A stretch of DNA of 64,000 nt from Magnaporthiopsis rhizophila (Eukaryota; Ascomycota; Sordariomycetes; Magnaporthales; Magnaporthaceae), in assembly GCA_003049465.1 (NCBI GenBank), contig PYSS01000059.1, forward strand, positions 170,601 through 234,600. Direction: 5' to 3'. Shown here piece by piece: positions 10,377 through 21,819 of the stretch. A program made the position numbers and the translations under genes. How positions within the stretch are numbered: the first letter of the stretch is position 1; every line of letters begins with the position of its first letter. The notes below the pieces were generated by a model. That model saw only the letters and a program-made list of their open reading frames with translations, was not told the origin of the DNA and searched no databases.

Positions 10377-11514
10377 ATGCCTCCCATGGAGCTTCCAGCC
10401 GAGTTCTTGGATGTGATCAAGGACTCGCCGCATAGTAGCCGCCCCTCCGACGACGACCGAGATTCCATGGACGACAGCGGGGACGACGACGACATCAGCC
10501 CTGCGCCGGCCTCGGCCACCGAGCAGCCCGGCGACAGCGCCCAGGCTGTTTCCGATGTCGACAAGTACGATATGGATCCGCAGGATCTCGACAGCTTCAA
10601 AGTTACCAGTGACATCGTCGTCACGTCACAAGGCCCCACGCAGCAGCACCAGCAGCAGCACCAGCAGCACGCCATGGACGTTGCGCCCGTCGACATCACC
10701 GGCGTCGACATCACCGTCGCTGCCGTGAAAGAGATCCTGGCAGAGCTGGGAGGAAAGCTCAAATCGTCAGAGCGGTTAACCACAATGCTGGGCTTGCCCG
10801 TAGGTTTCAAGCCCGCAAAATCTCTATTGGAACGGGATTTAACACAGTCCACCATGCCAGGCTTTCCGTCCCGCCAAGCTCGCGCCCGTCTGGGCCGGCA
10901 GACGCATCATCTGGGAGCGCGTCATGAACATCGAGGGCATCATGACACAAATTGTCGGCAGCGAATGCCCCGAGCCCTGCAACCGCTGCAGTCTCAACCT
11001 CGGCCCGTTCGAAGGATGCTATACGGTTCCCGGCCTCACGTCATCGTGCGGCAACTGCAGCTACAACTCGCAGTCGCACCGTTGCAGCAATAACCCCAAA
11101 AACGTCGGCAGGGTGCCTATCCCGAGAGGCCCGCGGGGCGGCTCGCCTTATACGCACAAGCGGAAAAAGCCTCACACCTTTCGGGGCGCTGTCACCCCGG
11201 CGGCTGTTGCAACCGGCGCCGGCAGCCTGGCAACGGCGTTTCCATCTACACAGGCCGCTTCCTCAGCCAACGCTGCGCCCAACACTCCTGCGTCCTCGAC
11301 AACGGCAAACAGCGGCGGCGGCGGAGGCAAGTTCATCCTCCAGGCGCCACTTTCGGCCGAGTTCGGGGTGGACGACGCCATGATGCTGCGGCGCGTGCTG
11401 CACGAGGTTGCCGAGCAGCTGATATTTCAGCAGCAGGACACGCGGCGCATCAGGAGGGTGCTGCGCGACCTATCTGGCTCGCTGGAAGACTACGCCAGCG
11501 AGCTGCAGGGCTGA
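10377..11514 (+). CDS. DUF3716-type cysteine-rich protein
   Basis: Hypothetical fungal protein of 358 residues. Two exons, 10377-10799 and 10861-11514, are joined in phase 0 (GTAGGT donor, CCAG acceptor, 61-bp intron). The first exon is acidic and Ser-rich with a Gln/His repeat (residues about 84-100), then a hydrophobic stretch VDITVAAVKEILAELGG. The second exon carries the cysteine module: C177, C181, C184, C194, C204, C207 and C215, in a CX3CX2CX9CX9CX2CX7C layout ending in CSNNPK. This resembles the DUF3716 family of fungi, which may bind zinc and whose function is unknown. A low-complexity linker and a charged helix (VLHEVAEQLIFQQQDTRRIR) end the protein. The helix could mediate association. 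The intron is needed because the first frame loses all the cysteines after 10800. Confidence 0.8.
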
Positions 11515-11653
11515 TGGAGCTTATCCTTCCATGGCCCACCACGAGTTTCCAATCATTTACCTCTATCAGCACCTAGCAACCCACCTACTTGTTTTGGGGA
11601 CCTAATGACTTTTGCTCCGAGGGGAAAAAGGCCCTCGGGTATGGGAGGACATA

Positions 11654-11686
<33 letters not shown>

Positions 11687-12429
11687 TCCCTAGTTTTCCA
11701 CTTTCTCGGCCCATTTTCCTCTTCGGGATATCTTTCTTCTGGCGTTTATAGGTTCATATTCTTTGGTGATACCCGGGTTATTCTTGTTTTTTTTTTTTAT
11801 ATTTTTTTTTTTTATGATAATGGAGTGGGACGGGCTCGGGAAATGCAAAACGCACAGCACATTTAACTTATTCTATTGGACCCAAACTGGCTGGATGAAA
11901 GAAACCACCTGGAAATATTCGTGATAATAATGGAAACTGCGGCACTGGATAGTGCCTATTCGACGCTACATTTGCTTGCTGGCGCGGGAGTAAGCGGAGG
12001 AGGAATAAGCTGTAGGTCCGTGCTGAGCTGACCGCGGCAAATCGTCGAGGCCAGCAGCTTGGCGTACTTCAACCTAACTTCGCAATTCCAATTGACTCGA
12101 CCCTGACTTGATCCTCCATCTCCTAACTCTAGCGGGCACGCAGTACCTGTCCTCTAGCGGCCCACCATCTCCGTCGCGTCCCGCCTCGGCCGCCCCGACT
12201 AACGATTAACCAGATGACAGCCGCAAACGCGACCAGCGAAACCAAGACGCCGACGCTTTTATTTGGTGTTGAAGAACACACCTCCATCGCCCTAACCACA
12301 CAATTAACCGGATCGCCCGGAACCCCGCCTCGACAGAACGAATAGAATGCCGCAATCGACGCTCGTCAGCCCCAAGACCATGCCATAGCCCTCGCCCTGT
12401 CGGCCGCCTCTCTTCCCCAAAAGACCAGC
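11515..12429. other. Intergenic spacer with long T tracts
   Basis: No supported gene. T-rich runs lie at about 11657-11685 and 11788-11813, just after the DUF3716 stop. The second half is pyrimidine-rich and is inferred to be the promoter of the 12430 gene. Confidence 0.4.
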
Positions 12430-15138
12430 ATGGAGGACCCGTGGGGGTCTCCCTGGACCGCGGCTGACGAAGGCACGTCGCCCACGGCAAAGCACACGGC
12501 GCCCCTGGGTCTCGAGCCCCCTCCACGCGCCTTCCTGACCTCGAACGCTCCCTCAATCGGCGTCCCCGGCCTGTCGTACCACTCGCCGTGGGGGCACAAC
12601 GATGACAACGACTTTGGCGCAGCCTGGAATTCCCCCGGCGGCGGCAACGACACTGCCACCGCCGCCGGGTCGCTGTCCACCTGGAGCAGCAGCTGGCACG
12701 GCGGCGATGCCATCACCACACCCGTTTCAGCCGCGGCGGGCAAGGAAAGGTCGAGGGAGAACAGCCTGGCTGCAAAATCGCGAAATGGCAGCGCCGGCAA
12801 GGCCACGAGCCCCGGCATTCCGTCTCCCGTCAGGGCGCTGTCCCGCTCCAGCTCCAACGCGGGCCTACGCCTCCCCTCGGTGTCCCTCGACCCCTGGGCC
12901 TCGGAGCCCTCTGTCGGCAGCAACCTCGAGCGGCCGTCGAGCCCGCCGAGAGCTCCTCACCCGCCGGCCATGCCCTCGCCCACGCGAGTGCCCAGCTCGA
13001 CGGCAAATTTTGACCTGGGGTCTCCACAATGGGATCAGGTGGATGTGGGGGCCATTAAAAGCGGCCCAGACACAAGTGAAGCCAAGGCCGAGACGAAGGA
13101 GACGCGGGGGAGCGCGGAGGCGTCAAAGGACTCGCAGGCAGAAGAACCACGAGAAAGGACACGGCGGTCAAGGGCTTCCTCGGCCTGCTCCAACGATGAC
13201 GACGACGACGACACCAACAGCCGGCTCGACGACACCAGACGACGGCAGGACTCGCCCATCACATCCATCGACGAAGACTCGCGTGCGCGGCCGCTTCCCA
13301 AGTCGCACCGTAGCACGCGATCGGTGGTGGTGCAGCGCAAGGTTTCTTCCAACAAGGTGAAGGACATGGTGGTTTTGTTTGACGGGATTGCCCAGAGAGC
13401 GGCGTCGGAGCCGCCAGAACTGGAAAGAGGCGCAAGGGCCTCGTCGGCAGGTCCTGCCGTCGATGAGGCGAGGCCTTTTACTCCGCCCGGCCGCCGGCCG
13501 AGAAAGGAGCGGAGGGACACGCTGTCGGGCCGCAAGCCACCACCAGATACGCAAGAGAAGGATGAGGGGCTGGCGGCGGGAGAGGATGACGCCGAAGAGG
13601 ATGGAAGCCGACAAGGAGGCAGGAAACACTCGGTGTCGGGGACGCCTACACCAAAGATGCGTCTCCGGGCCTCGGTCTCGCGCGGCCGTTCTGGGTCTCC
13701 CGTCACGTCCACACCGCCGCCGCCACCGCCCAGGAAGACGAACTTTGGCGGGCTGCAGACCAAGTTTGGTCCCGTCCGGTTCGTCCCGGACCTGGCAAAG
13801 GTGGACCTGATCTTTGCCAAGGCGAAACTAGGGCCCGCGGCCGACGTGGCCGACGGCTACGTGCCGGACACGATCCTGCGCGACTGCTTCACCAACGTCT
13901 CGGAGCGCCGGGTCTGGGCCCGCATCTCGCGCTTCGGCAGCGCGCGGCTGCACGACGCCGGCGGTGGCTTTGGCGACGACGACGACGGGTCCTACCGCCG
14001 CGTCACCTGGCCCACATCCGAGGTGCGGGCCGAGACCATCAAGACGGTGCGCCGTTGGATGGAGGAGGGCTTGTTCGCGGGCGGCCGTCCCTCGTTCGGC
14101 GGTGGGCTGGGCGGCGGGGCCAAGGGCAAGGGCAGCATGTTTGGCTGGGACTCTGCCACGGCGTCGGACGAGCCCGCTGTGCGCCTGGACCAGGTCTTTG
14201 CCCAGCGGCGGCTGAAGCGGGAGGCGGCCGCGGCCAAGAGGCAGAGCGCTCCGCCCGGGAGCCCCATGATGGGGCTGCCGCACGTCGTCACCTCGGCGGG
14301 AGCCCCGGCGCCGCCATTGGGGATGCTGCCTGCCACGGCGTCTGCGGCGGCGCCCAGCTTTGGCTGGAGCTCTTCTCCCATCGCGGCGCCGCCGCCTGCG
14401 CCCAGGTCTGCCGTCGGCCCTGCCCGTCCCATGTCCATGTTTGCCTCGTCGCCACTGTCCATTGGTCCCCCGCCGGCGCTGTCAGGATCGGCAGGGAGCG
14501 GAGCGAAACAAGACCAGGCGCAGGGAGCTGGCCTGAACGGCGGCGACGAAGACGACGATGACGATTGGGGCGAGATGATTGCATCGCCACCCGCAACCGG
14601 AAACCCTACCGACCCCACCTTCGGCACGTTCCAGGGCTGGCCGGACACAGCAGACGCTAGTGATGCTCGGAAGACTGCTCTCAATCCCTTGCCGGCAGTT
14701 ATGATGAGCACAGGGGACGCAGCCCCTGAATCCTCGGTCCCGACGTTGACGCAGCCCCTGCCCTCATCGGCTCCGATCAGCACGGTTCCGGTTGCTTCTT
14801 CCTCGGGTGGGAAAGTCGCGCCTAGCGCATCTGTGGAGGCCGATCCGTGGGACCTTTCCTTCTTCGGCCCGGCAGACACGGAGACACAGCCTCAGAAGCC
14901 CCAGGGGACACAGCCTCCCTCGGATACCATTTCTCTAATTCAGCACAAGGGGCCGCCGGTGCCTGGAGTTGCGACACCGGCAGCAGCTACACAAACGCAG
15001 GGGCAACATGTCGTTTCCTTTGCGACACCAGTGTCCGATAGGACAATGACGGCCCCGTCAGACAAGACGGACAACGAGGATGTCCTGGCTCGACAGATTG
15101 TGCAAGGTCTTCCAGATCTATCGTATATGCTGCGCTAG
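12430..15138 (+). CDS. Large disordered protein with DPW and WGEM motifs; candidate clathrin-adaptor accessory factor
   Basis: Single-exon gene of 902 residues. Most of it is Ser/Pro/Asp-rich and disordered. A conserved-looking core lies at residues about 435-560: a KFGPVRFVPDLAKVDLIFAKAK segment, then VPDTILRDCFTNVSERRVW and a VTWPTSEVRAETIKTVRRWMEEG helix. Short linear motifs flank it: DPWGSPW at residues 3-9, DPWASEP near 154, an acidic run followed by DWGEM near 713, FGTFQGW near 731 and DPWDLSFF near 805. DPW is a known AP-2 alpha-ear ligand, and WGEM fits the gamma-ear consensus (aromatic-G-[PDE]-[aromatic/L/M]) after acidic residues. A role in clathrin adaptor trafficking is therefore inferred from motifs alone. 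I believe such fungal proteins are often labelled glucan 1,4-alpha-glucosidase in databases; I see no glycosidase domain. Confidence 0.75.
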   Translation: MEDPWGSPWTAADEGTSPTAKHTAPLGLEPPPRAFLTSNAPSIGVPGLSYHSPWGHNDDNDFGAAWNSPGGGNDTATAAGSLSTWSSSWHGGDAITTPVSAAAGKERSRENSLAAKSRNGSAGKATSPGIPSPVRALSRSSSNAGLRLPSVSLDPWASEPSVGSNLERPSSPPRAPHPPAMPSPTRVPSSTANFDLGSPQWDQVDVGAIKSGPDTSEAKAETKETRGSAEASKDSQAEEPRERTRRSRASSACSNDDDDDDTNSRLDDTRRRQDSPITSIDEDSRARPLPKSHRSTRSVVVQRKVSSNKVKDMVVLFDGIAQRAASEPPELERGARASSAGPAVDEARPFTPPGRRPRKERRDTLSGRKPPPDTQEKDEGLAAGEDDAEEDGSRQGGRKHSVSGTPTPKMRLRASVSRGRSGSPVTSTPPPPPPRKTNFGGLQTKFGPVRFVPDLAKVDLIFAKAKLGPAADVADGYVPDTILRDCFTNVSERRVWARISRFGSARLHDAGGGFGDDDDGSYRRVTWPTSEVRAETIKTVRRWMEEGLFAGGRPSFGGGLGGGAKGKGSMFGWDSATASDEPAVRLDQVFAQRRLKREAAAAKRQSAPPGSPMMGLPHVVTSAGAPAPPLGMLPATASAAAPSFGWSSSPIAAPPPAPRSAVGPARPMSMFASSPLSIGPPPALSGSAGSGAKQDQAQGAGLNGGDEDDDDDWGEMIASPPATGNPTDPTFGTFQGWPDTADASDARKTALNPLPAVMMSTGDAAPESSVPTLTQPLPSSAPISTVPVASSSGGKVAPSASVEADPWDLSFFGPADTETQPQKPQGTQPPSDTISLIQHKGPPVPGVATPAAATQTQGQHVVSFATPVSDRTMTAPSDKTDNEDVLARQIVQGLPDLSYMLR

Positions 15139-16557
15139 ATAGTTTGCTTCATTTTTGGACATCCCTTTGCTTTTATCGCCACATAAGGTTTTAGCGCATC
15201 CGCAGGCAAAACGCTACTGTTCATCGAGTTGCCAGTCTCCCTTTTATGCGCCCGTTTTGGAAACACAAGAACTAAGGGCAAAGTTAAATGTTGTCGTGCA
15301 CAACCCGCATGTTTTAAGGCGTTTGGAGGACGGGCTAAAATAAGCGAACAGGAATGAAATTTTTTTTTTTTTTCTTTCTTTTGCCTTTGCTTAACCGCAT
15401 CGCGACTTCTATGCGATTTGGATTTGGCGTGTGATGTTCGTTTGGAAATGAAACGTCCGTGGCTTGGCGTTCGCAGTCGATGTTTCCTTGACTTGGCCAA
15501 TGGTTGTTTACACCGTCACAAACGTTACTCGGTGAGCCCCTTTGCCTCGCCAGGGGGAATACCGCACACCCGGGTTGGAATCAACTCGTAGCAAACTGGA
15601 GGTATCCGGTCGAGTAGATTTGACGGAGCGATATTTTTCCATGTATGTACAGGTGCAAACTGCCAAAGTAGGAAGTAGGAAAGCCCCTACCAGAAAAATA
15701 ACGTTTTTGATTCCTTTAGGCGCACACGCGTGGGCTTCAGGAGTAACGCTTCACAGACCCGGTGCCATTTCTACCACCTTGCCCCTTTTCCATTTCCTCG
15801 CTCAGGGCGGGGGAATCAGAGGCCGTGTCGAAATTGCGGCTGCACATGTGGCAGGCGGGACTGCAGCATCCCGCACGTCAGACCTGCTTCTGGAAAAGAC
15901 GTCATCTGCACATGGTGTGGTCAGCTACGGTAGTTAACCGACGGTGTACCGGTAGGGGCCTCCCCCTGAGACAGCGGCCGTCCACCAGAGAACATATTTG
16001 ATACCTAGGGGGCTGTACCAATGGGTGGTGGTTTCACCTCGCGGAGAGACTGTTGTCGTCAAGACACGGCCAGACAACAAAAGACCGGTCAGTGTAATTC
16101 GCCGTGTCTACGACTGTCGACGCTGGGTTATGAAGAGGGAGAGCACAGGTGTGCTCTTGTGGGCAAGCTAGACTGGCGGTCTGGAAGGCTCAAAGTGTGG
16201 CAAAGCAATGGATTAACACAGGGGCAACTGCCGGCAGGGTCCGTGTCTGGGCCTCGCTGTGCATCAAAGACCCTCGTCCGGCCGAGGTCGGTGCGCCGAC
16301 GCACCGGCTGGGCTGACAAAAGTGATTATTGCAGCGCGCCTGTATCATTATATGTGTCTGTATATGTATCTGTGTGTATATACTTGTAGTATAGAGGCGG
16401 GGGCTCTCCCTCCTACCCTCGGCCTTGGCAACCTCTCCTACGCGTTCCCCGGAACTAGATCAAGCAAATAGGTCCACTGCATGCGCCCGCAACGCGCTCC
16501 TTGACTGCCCACATACCTCGACTGGAAACCGCAACTTAATATACAGCTATCCCGTAA
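15139..16557. other. Intergenic spacer, no gene seen
   Basis: 1.4 kb of mixed composition with a T run near 15360-15373 and a TATATGTATCTGTGTGTATATA stretch near 16351. Short frames exist but none has a domain, splice logic or protein-like composition. The last 60 bases are probably the leader of the glycosyltransferase gene. Confidence 0.4.
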
Positions 16558-17601
16558 ATGGCACTGCAGCTAGAGGGCAGGCCGGCTAGGTTTCCGCGAC
16601 GGCAGGTGTTGGCGATACTGTCGATATTGGCGTCTCTGGCCGTGATGTGGCGGACGGCCGGTCCGGCGTGGTCGTCGCTGCATGTGGCGAGTACCCTACC
16701 CTGCCCTACTTACCGAGACGGGGTGAGCTCAACCTAGACGGCAACCAGCTAACAACGGTCGGATTGGATGGTGAGGGTTTAACAGGACTGGGAAGGAGGT
16801 GGCGCCACACAACTCACACTTTATGACATCCCCCCACAGCAGCGGCCCGAATACCCGTCCGGAGCGGCCGTAATCATCGAGACGCGCACGGCGGCGCCCA
16901 ACCTGATCCCTCTGATGCTGCACTTCTCGTCGGTCCTGGGCCCCAACTGGCCCGTCGTGCTCTTCACACCCGAGGGGACCTGGTCGCCTCCGCCGACCAG
17001 CCCGGCTCTGCACCGGGCGCTGGCGGCGGACCGAATCCGGATCCGGCACCTCCCCGCCAACGTGACCGAGTTCGCGACCGCCGCGGCCGTCTCGATCTTT
17101 CTTGCGGACGAGTGGCTGTGGGCGCAGCTGGAGCACGCGCCGCGCGTGCTCATGTTCCAGCTGGACAGCGTGCTCTGCGCAAACGCAAACGGCTCCGTCG
17201 GCGACTTTGCGCACTGGGACCTGGTCGGCGCGCCCATCAGGCAGGGGTACGGGATAGGGTACAACGGCGGCCTGAGCCTGCGGAACCCGCGGCTGATGAG
17301 GCAGATTGCGCGACTGCACGGGCCCGAGTTCAAGCGGGTCAACGCCGCGTTCGACTACGAGGGCAAGCTGCCCAACCATGAGAAGTTTGAGGATCAGTGG
17401 TTCTACAGCAGGGCGCTTGCGATGGGCGCTAACTTGCCGGATCCCGAGGTGGCCAAGGAGTTTGCAGTCGAATCGATTTTCTATGAACGGCCGTTGGGCT
17501 ATCACCAGGCCATGAGGTGGCAGACGGGGAGTATGGACCAGATTTTGGCGTATTGTCCTGAGGTGGCGATGCTGGAGGGGCGGGCGGCCAGCTTTGGTTG
17601 A
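16558..17601 (+). CDS. DUF5672-type glycosyltransferase-like protein (type II membrane)
   Basis: Predicted Golgi/ER glycosyltransferase-like protein of 308 residues. Two exons, 16558-16722 and 16840-17601, join in phase 0 (GTGAGC donor, CCCACAG acceptor). The first exon is a basic N-terminus plus a hydrophobic anchor (residues about 18-33, VLAILSILASLAVMW), so the catalytic part should be lumenal. The second exon begins AVIIETRTAAPNLIPLMLHF. It then has a MFQLDSVLCANAN segment with a DS in the place of a metal-binding acidic motif, followed by WDLVGAPIRQGYGIGYNGG and LSLRNPRLMRQI, which are typical of DUF5672. PNHEKFEDQWF is near the end. Donor and acceptor sugars are unknown. An alternative acceptor three bases downstream would remove one Gln. 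Confidence 0.85.
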
Positions 17602-18036
17602 GCTGTCTTTTGTCTTCTTTTCTTTTGTTTTATCCTTGAACTAGTTAGTATCCAACCTTGGCTTATTTCACGTTTTAGTCCGGGAACTAGTAACCCGGCA
17701 CCGCCTTTGACTACTACAACGGCCATGAGGAAGCAAGGCTATCATCGGACACCCCGCACGCCTCGCATGTCGACGTCGAGATCCGCAGTTGCGCAATCGT
17801 CAGCGGACCCCGCAGCGCCTGCTGGGCGAATCCGCGGCGGGGTTTGGGCTTGTAAATGCAACCTGCGACCCTAGATTTCTCGTTATGATATGTTATCTTA
17901 TGGAGATGCCAAGTCGGGATGGAGCCGCTCGGGACTGGCAGGACTGCAGCGATGTCATTGCGAATGAGTATAAAAAAGGCCGGCGCCACTGTGCTTGCTC
18001 GGATGGCTCTAATCCCTCCATCTCGTAGCCGACAAA
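17602..18036. promoter_or_regulatory. Promoter region of the Dal5-type permease, with TATA-like box
   Basis: Spacer between two + strand genes. GTATAAAAAAGG at 17968-17979 lies about 58 bp before the ATG at 18037 and is the best TATA candidate in this part of the window. Confidence 0.45.
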
Positions 18037-19653
18037 ATGGCCCTCCACCCGCCCCGAAACCCCATCGACCATGCCAAGTCGGCGGCCGGAAAGGTAAAGG
18101 CAGCGAGCGGCGAGATGGACGTGGCAAGTGACCAGGTTGACGAGCCAGTCGAGGGCGTGTTTGTACACATCGGCCGGTTCATCCCCTACTTCCGCAGCGC
18201 CCGCAACGTCCTCGTCTTCAAGCTCGACGTCGTCCTGCTGGCCTGGATGTTCCTCGCCGGCATCATGAAGGAGATGGACCAGTCGGCCACCACACAAGCC
18301 TACGTCTCGGGCATGCGGGAGGCGTTACAACTCCGCGGCAACGAGCTGGTCGAGTTCAATACGTGCTTTTCCATCGGCTACGCGCTAGGGCTGGTGCCGG
18401 GGCAGCTGATACAGACCAGGGTGAGTGAGAGTACCTTTTGACTTACGAAGATGTGACCAGCAGACTAACACGCCCAGTTCCGCCCATCAATATTCCTTCC
18501 CCTGTGTGAAATCGCCTGGGGCATGCTCGTGCTCTTCACCTACATGGCGCCCAACGCCCTGACCGTCTTCGGCCTCCGCTTCTTCCTCGGCCTCTTCTCG
18601 TCCGCCTTTTGGCCCTCGGTCGTCGCCCTCATCTTCAACTGGTACACGCCCCGCGAGCTGGCCCTGCGCGTGGCCTGCTTCACCGTCTGCGACGTCGCCG
18701 GCGCCATGTTCCTGGGCGCCCTGCAGGCCGCCCTGCACCGCGACATGGACGGCGTGCACGGCCTGGCCGGCTGGCAGTGGCTGTTTGTCGTCTCGGGCGC
18801 GGCGACAGTCGGCCAGGGCCTGCTCGCCTTTGTCACCGTGCCCGACTCGCCCGAGACGACGCGGGCGATATGGCTGACGGACGCGGAGAAGCGCCTGGCC
18901 CGCGCCCGCATGGCCGAGTCCGGCGTCGCCACCCAGAAGCGCATCCCGGCGTCGGTGTTGCGCCGCAAGCTGCGCCGGCTGGCCGTCCACCCGGTGACCT
19001 ACCTGTTTTTGCTGGCCTTTGCATTTAGCGCCTGGGCCCACCGCGCAAACTCGTACTTTGTGCTGTACCTCGAGAGCATCCGCGACGCGGCGACGGGGCA
19101 GCGAGTCTATGACACGTACCACGTCAACGTGCTGCCCCTGGGCGGCTACGCGCTGCAGATCGCGACAAACCTGGCGCTCAACTACGTCTCGGACCGCTTC
19201 CGCTGGCGCTGGCAGGTCAGCGTGCTGTCGGCCGCCGCCCACGGGGCGTGTCTGGCTGTGCTGTGCGGCTGGCCGGCTGACGACCGCGTCGTGCTGGCGT
19301 TTTACTTCTTGACCTTTGCCACCAACGCCGGCGCCCCGTCGCTGATGGCTTGGTTCGCCGAAATGCTGCGCCGCGAGCCCGAGGCGCGGTCCGTTGTCGT
19401 GGCCATGACGGTCACTGTTGTCTACGTCGGGCATGCCACCATCCCCCTGCGCGCTTTTCGCGTGGCCGATGCGCCGCGGTATCCTGTTGGCTTCCCGCTG
19501 GCCACGGCGTTCACGGCTGCTAGTATTATTGTGCAGCTCCGCATGCTGTGGTGGGATAGGCGGCACCCCGAAATGGCCGAGACTGGGTACGACGGTGACG
19601 GTGTTGCGGTGGAGGCGGTGACTGTGGAGGCTGACGAGGAGAAGAGGACCTGA
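18037..19653 (+). CDS. MFS permease, allantoate/pantothenate (Dal5/Fen2) type
   Basis: Proton-coupled carboxylate or vitamin uptake permease of 519 residues in the plasma membrane. Two exons, 18037-18420 and 18478-19653, join in phase 0 (GTGAGT donor, CCCAG acceptor). A 45-residue cytosolic N-terminus precedes the first span (VVLLAWMFLAGIMKEMDQS). Family marks include FNTCFSIGYALGLVPGQL in span 2, GLRFFLGLFSSAFWPS (span 4), FNWYTPRELALR in the loop, and VPDSPETTRAIWLT at the start of the central loop. The second half has the usual six further spans, with NYVSDRFRWRW as the loop motif. The loop pattern is nearest the pantothenate/Liz1-like group of the ACS family; the exact substrate is an inference. 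It is followed on the same strand by a sugar porter. Confidence 0.9.
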
Positions 19654-19854
19654 GGGTGGTATGGGGGTCTGTATGCTGATCCTTTCCTCGGTCAGCCAGC
19701 AAGGCGCCTGTTATCAGCCATGGAGGGGATACCTGCATCATCCCCGCCCAATTCCAATCTCTCCTTTTACACCACCTCTTCACGCTTGATCTGGTGGCTC
19801 GTCATCTACCCGATTTGGACTCCCTTAAACACGCCTTGAAGAAAATCACACACA

Positions 19855-21603
19855 ATGCTACGCATCTGGAAGCCCAAAAAGCACTTTCTAGCCGCCCTCT
19901 ACGTGTCAATGGGCGGCTTCGTCAACGGGTATTACTCAGTCGAGATATACCTCCTCCACGATTAACCCATCTAACATGCAATCACAGCTACGACACCGGC
20001 TCCGTCGCCGCCATCACCCACATGGCCTGCTTCCAGGCCTCCATCGCCTCATTGTCGCCCACCATGCGCGGTTGGACCATCTCGTCGCTCCTCCTGGCCG
20101 GAGTCGTGCCCTCGCTCTTCGCCGGCGTCCTGGCCGACGTCTACGGCCACCTGCGCATCGTGCTCATCGGCGCCGTCTGCCTCGCCGCCGGCGCCGCCTT
20201 CGAGGCCGCCGCCGTGAACCTGCCCATGGTCCTGTGCGGCCGCATCGTCGTCGGGGTCGGCCAGGGCCTGTATCTGGGCAACCTGCACGTCTACCTGACC
20301 GAGATCGCGCCGTCCACCCACCGCGGCCGCCTCGTCGCCATGCCGCAGGCCCTGGTGACGCTGGGCCTGTGCGCCGGCTATTTCACCTGTTACGCCAGCA
20401 CCGTGAGCCTGTCCGGGGATGCCCAGTGGCGCATCCCCATGGGTATTCAGGCTGCTTGTGGCGCCCTCCTGGCGCTCGCGTGCTGTCTGCTGCCCGAGTC
20501 GCCGTGCTGGCTGCTCGCTCAGAGCCGGGCCAGGGAGGCCAAGGTGAACATGCGGAGGCTGGACTTTGCCCCCGATGAGATTAGGCATGAGATTGGCGTT
20601 GTCGCTGCTGAACCCGGGGTCTCTGGCACCGCCGCCGGTGCGTCTGTGGGAACCCAAGAGCAGATGCCACTGCCGCGGCCTAGCTGGCGCGGTCTTGGCG
20701 CCATTTTCAGCCGCGAGCATCGCTTCCGTACCGTGCTGGCCATGTTCATCGCTTCCATGGTGCAGTTCTGTGGTGTCGATGGTGTGCTTTATGTATGTGC
20801 TTTTTTGTTTACTTCGTCTCCAGCCAGCTGGCTAGCTGACATCTGATTGTATCCGGTATTTAGTACGCGCCCACCCTCTTCGCCGAGGCCGGCCTTCCCG
20901 CCTCCACAGCCTCGTTCATCGCATCCGGCGTCCTCGGCATCCTCCTCTTTGCCGTCTCTGTCTCGGGATCCCTTGTAGCAGACCACTTTGGCCGCCGCAC
21001 CCTCATCTCCGTCGGCGGCATCGTCCTTGCATTGAGCATGGCCGCCATGGCCTCCATGTTCGCCAGTGGCACCGGCAGCGGTGGGCCTGGAGGCTGGACT
21101 GTCGTCGTCCTCGTCTTTGTTTACACGCTGACGTACGCCTCCACCTGGGGCATCGTCAGCAAGATCTACGCCAGTGAGATTCAGCCAGGCCAGACTCGGG
21201 CCACGGCCACCGCGTTAGCGCAGGGTGCTCAGTTTGTACGTCCATGACCTTCATCCGACGTCCCCTCCCGCTGCGAGCCAAAGCTGACATGAATCGCCCT
21301 CGACAGCTTTCCAACTGGCTGGTCGCTTTCATTACCCCTATTTTCCTCGCTCAGTCTACAGCGGGGCCCTTCTTTTTGTTTACGGGCTTGACGGTCGCGA
21401 CGCTCGTCGTCCTCGTGCTCTACATGCCCGAGACCAGGGGCAAGTCTCTCGAGTCCATCCAGGATGCCTTTCACCCACCCGTCAAGGACTTTGTTCGGAA
21501 GCACTGGTCCGGACAGGACTTCCGTCGCCGTCGACCCGGTCGTGAACCGAGCGATCGTGAGCATGCTCGCATCTCTCAATCTGTAGCCGTGGAGCTCCAC
21601 TAG
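19855..21603 (+). CDS. MFS sugar porter (hexose/disaccharide transporter family)
   Basis: Sugar transporter of 515 residues. Four exons, 19855-19928, 19988-20792, 20864-21235 and 21307-21603; every junction keeps phase and uses GT-AG. The first intron splits the GGFVNGYDTGS motif typical of span 1. Other family signatures are GRIVVGVGQGLYLGN, APSTHRGRLVAMPQALVTLG, LPESPCWLL before the central loop, DGVLYYAPTLF in span 7, and MPETRGKSLESIQ after span 12. GRR after span 8 is also present. Twelve spans are expected. The loop carries a Gly/Ala-rich insert near residues 255-275. Substrate cannot be read from sequence. The spacer to the upstream permease is about 200 bp, so transcription may be linked. 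Confidence 0.9.
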
Positions 21604-21819
21604 ACAAGTGAGCGAAGCTCCGGGGCCAAATGTCAGCTAGTCCGAGGCAATTCGTTATTTCCGTAGGGGGCGAGATCAAATGCAGGAATTAAGGCCGTTT
21701 ATCTCAACTTAACTCCGAACAGCCAATGGCAGATACAAAAACCCATACGTCCTGCTCGAAAAAGCTGAGAAGAACAACCTGCTAGGTAGTAATCCGAAAT
21801 TTCAATTCTTCTTGTTAAT

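Noticed and set aside
13035..14879. Long minus-strand frames (261 and 295 codons)
   Set aside because: They lie opposite the 902-residue gene and are Ser/Gly/Ala shadows without start context.
15135..15500. 121-codon minus-strand frame with a Lys-rich centre
   Set aside because: The Lys run comes from a T tract in the 3' flank of the 902-residue gene; not protein-like.
18487..19566. 359-codon minus-strand frame
   Set aside because: Shadow of the Dal5/Fen2-type permease on the opposite strand; no domain.
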